Assembly: GCA_900313405.1 (NCBI GenBank) | Contig: OMQY01000167.1 | Location: forward strand, 1-15,306 | Origin: an uncultured Eubacteriales bacterium | GTDB taxonomy: Bacteria; Bacillota_A; Clostridia; Saccharofermentanales; Saccharofermentanaceae | Direction of reading: 5' to 3' | DNA: 15,306 nt | Shown here: positions 14,293 through 15,306 of the stretch, piece after piece | Position numbering within the stretch: position 1 is the first letter of the stretch | How the letters are laid out: every line of letters starts with the position of its first letter | Made by a program: the position numbers and the translations under genes | The notes under the pieces: model-generated | Databases searched by the model: none | What the model saw: the letters and a program-made list of their open reading frames with translations, nothing else | What the model was told of the DNA's origin: nothing

Positions 14293-14898
14293 TCAGTTCT
14301 TCTCAGGAAGATCAATGATCTTATATCCGCAGGCGTTTACGATGCGGGTACCGGACGGATGCTCGTACTCTGACTTGACCCGGCCGTAATTCGTATGGAC
14401 ATGCCCGTGGAGCATATAGGAGGGTTTATACCTGGTCATGACCTTGTTGAAGATATCATAGCCTCTGTGAGGAAGATCAGTCAGGTCGCCGTATCCTTTG
14501 GCAGGTGCATGTGTTACCAGGACATCGATACCGCCCGACAGGATGGCCTTAGGAGTAAGCTTAAGGACTCTGGCGGCCATCTCCTTCTCTGTGAACATAT
14601 TGACGGATCTGTTGTTATATCTCATGCAACCGCCCAGTCCCATGAAACGGTAGCCCTTATACTTATATATACGGTCTTCGATGCAGACAGCCCCAAGCGG
14701 AGGATTCTTGATGAGTTCGTCATCGTGATTGCCCCTTATATAGAGCATGGGAACGTTGACCATCGTCATAAGGTAGTCCATGTAATCGGCTCTGAGATCT
14801 CCGCAGGCAACGATCAGTTCGACGCCCGCTGTGCGCTCTTTCTTGAAGTGGTTATAGAGGAGATTATCCTCCACATCTGCTACGGCCAGGATCTTCAT
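14293..14898 (-). CDS. Calcineurin-like metallophosphoesterase
   Basis: A 201-residue metal-dependent phosphoesterase. Motifs in order are ADVEDN (Asp8), CGDL (Gly33-Asp34), GNHD (56-59), TH (His130) and HGHVH (164-168), which together form the dinuclear metal site. Motif I reads D-x-E (Asp8, Glu10) instead of the common D-x-H. The family hydrolyses phosphomonoesters or diesters; the substrate is unknown. Its ATG overlaps the stop of the upstream BMP-family gene by four bases (ATGA), so translation is probably coupled, and there is only a distant GGAG. Expression is on the strand opposite to all other genes except that partner. Confidence 0.88.
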   Translation of the reverse strand: MKILAVADVEDNLLYNHFKKERTAGVELIVACGDLRADYMDYLMTMVNVPMLYIRGNHDDELIKNPPLGAVCIEDRIYKYKGYRFMGLGGCMRYNNRSVNMFTEKEMAARVLKLTPKAILSGGIDVLVTHAPAKGYGDLTDLPHRGYDIFNKVMTRYKPSYMLHGHVHTNYGRVKSEYEHPSGTRIVNACGYKIIDLPEKN

Positions 14899-15306
14899 GC
14901 TTTGGATGTATCTCCATTGACAATAAGCGGGATGCCGTTTGCTTTGACCGTCTTCTGAGCAGTCTCCGTCAGCTCATCGAAAGTAGGTATCGTTCCGACT
15001 ATATTATCGTTGAGCCAGTCCATATTTATGATCTCTTCATTAGTGAGCCTGGGGCTTAAGGCGGGCTTGATAATACCGTCCGTGCTCCTCAGTTCCCCGT
15101 CGAAAGGATTCCCGACATCGGCAATGAGTGCCTTACGTGCAGCGGCGACCATCTTCTGCGTGCTGTACGGGATGATGTCGCACTGATAGATATCGATAAC
15201 GCCTGATGTCATTCCCCACCAGTAATTGATCGCCTTGTCCTTGGTATCGTCTGTCTCGGAATCCCAGGCGTCATTCAAGACCTTACGGACTATGAGCTCA
15301 TAATAC
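14895..15306 (-). CDS. BMP-family ABC transporter substrate-binding protein, C-terminal part (5' end off window)
   Basis: The last 136 residues of a protein whose frame stays open to the right edge; a TTG at 15278 is internal, since YYELIVRKV reads in frame before it. The segment INYWWGMTSGVIDIYQCDIIP, then PFDGELRSTDGIIKP and EEIINMDWLNDNIVG, matches the C-terminal lobe of Clostridia-type basic membrane protein (BMP/PnrA-like) domains that bind nucleosides or related ligands. Whether it is a secreted lipoprotein or a regulator carrying a BMP domain cannot be told, because the N-terminus is missing. It is translationally coupled to the metallophosphoesterase. Confidence 0.75.
   Translation of the reverse strand, partial: YYELIVRKVLNDAWDSETDDTKDKAINYWWGMTSGVIDIYQCDIIPYSTQKMVAAARKALIADVGNPFDGELRSTDGIIKPALSPRLTNEEIINMDWLNDNIVGTIPTFDELTETAQKTVKANGIPLIVNGDTSKA

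Noticed and set aside
1..15306. Mobile elements, CRISPR arrays, tRNA or rRNA genes
   Set aside because: No transposase or integrase, regularly spaced repeats, or conserved RNA gene motifs were seen on either strand.

Overview
The window reads as chromosomal DNA of an anaerobic, single-membrane Bacillota, most likely class Clostridia. The evidence is strong AGGAGG-type ribosome binding sites, moderate GC, ATG/GTG/TTG starts, a type IV pilus locus without a visible secretin gene, and a HemZ-type radical SAM protein beside DUF-family membrane proteins common in Clostridia. Family or genus cannot be resolved from the sequence.

Positions 1-6182 are a tightly packed plus-strand type IV pilus assembly operon: the end of pilB (extension ATPase), pilT (retraction ATPase), pilC (inner platform), pilM (actin-like cytoplasmic ring), and pilN-like and pilO-like alignment proteins. 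Both of the last two are longer than usual. PilN carries an extra C-terminal beta-rich domain; PilO has an enlarged outer region and an acidic tail. Positions 6183-8280 hold the filament subunits. Two very small class III-signal pilins (mature 56 and 61 residues) each have their own sigma-A-type promoter, and the first is closed by a strong terminator. The second pilin is followed by two larger prepilin-like proteins. One of these has a four-cysteine, zinc-ribbon-like C-terminus; the other has Ala instead of Gly before the cleavage site. A strong terminator at 8252-8280 ends the pilus locus.

Positions 8281-11697 form an apparently separate operon: a heparan-alpha-glucosaminide N-acetyltransferase-like (DUF1624) membrane protein, a DUF3810 membrane protein with an HEISH metalloprotease motif, and HemZ. 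A small zinc-ribbon/membrane protein (11730-11978) and its terminator follow. Next comes a 735-residue multidomain membrane HD-GYP protein (12036-14243), a likely cyclic-di-GMP phosphodiesterase that may start on a leaderless or SD-less mRNA. Convergent to it on the minus strand, a BMP-family substrate-binding protein (cut by the right edge) overlaps a small metallophosphoesterase by 4 bases.

In function, the left half encodes an extendable and retractable pilus machine with its subunits; the prepilin peptidase is not in the window. The HD-GYP protein is a plausible but unproven c-di-GMP link to pilus or surface behaviour. The most distinctive feature is the pair of tiny pilins with matching upstream regions: a GC-rich palindrome, the shared 10-mer AAAATGTGAA, and a 16-base promoter spacer. 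The first also has helically phased A-tracts. No mobile elements, CRISPR arrays, rRNA or tRNA genes were seen, and no gene-free stretch exceeds 300 bases.
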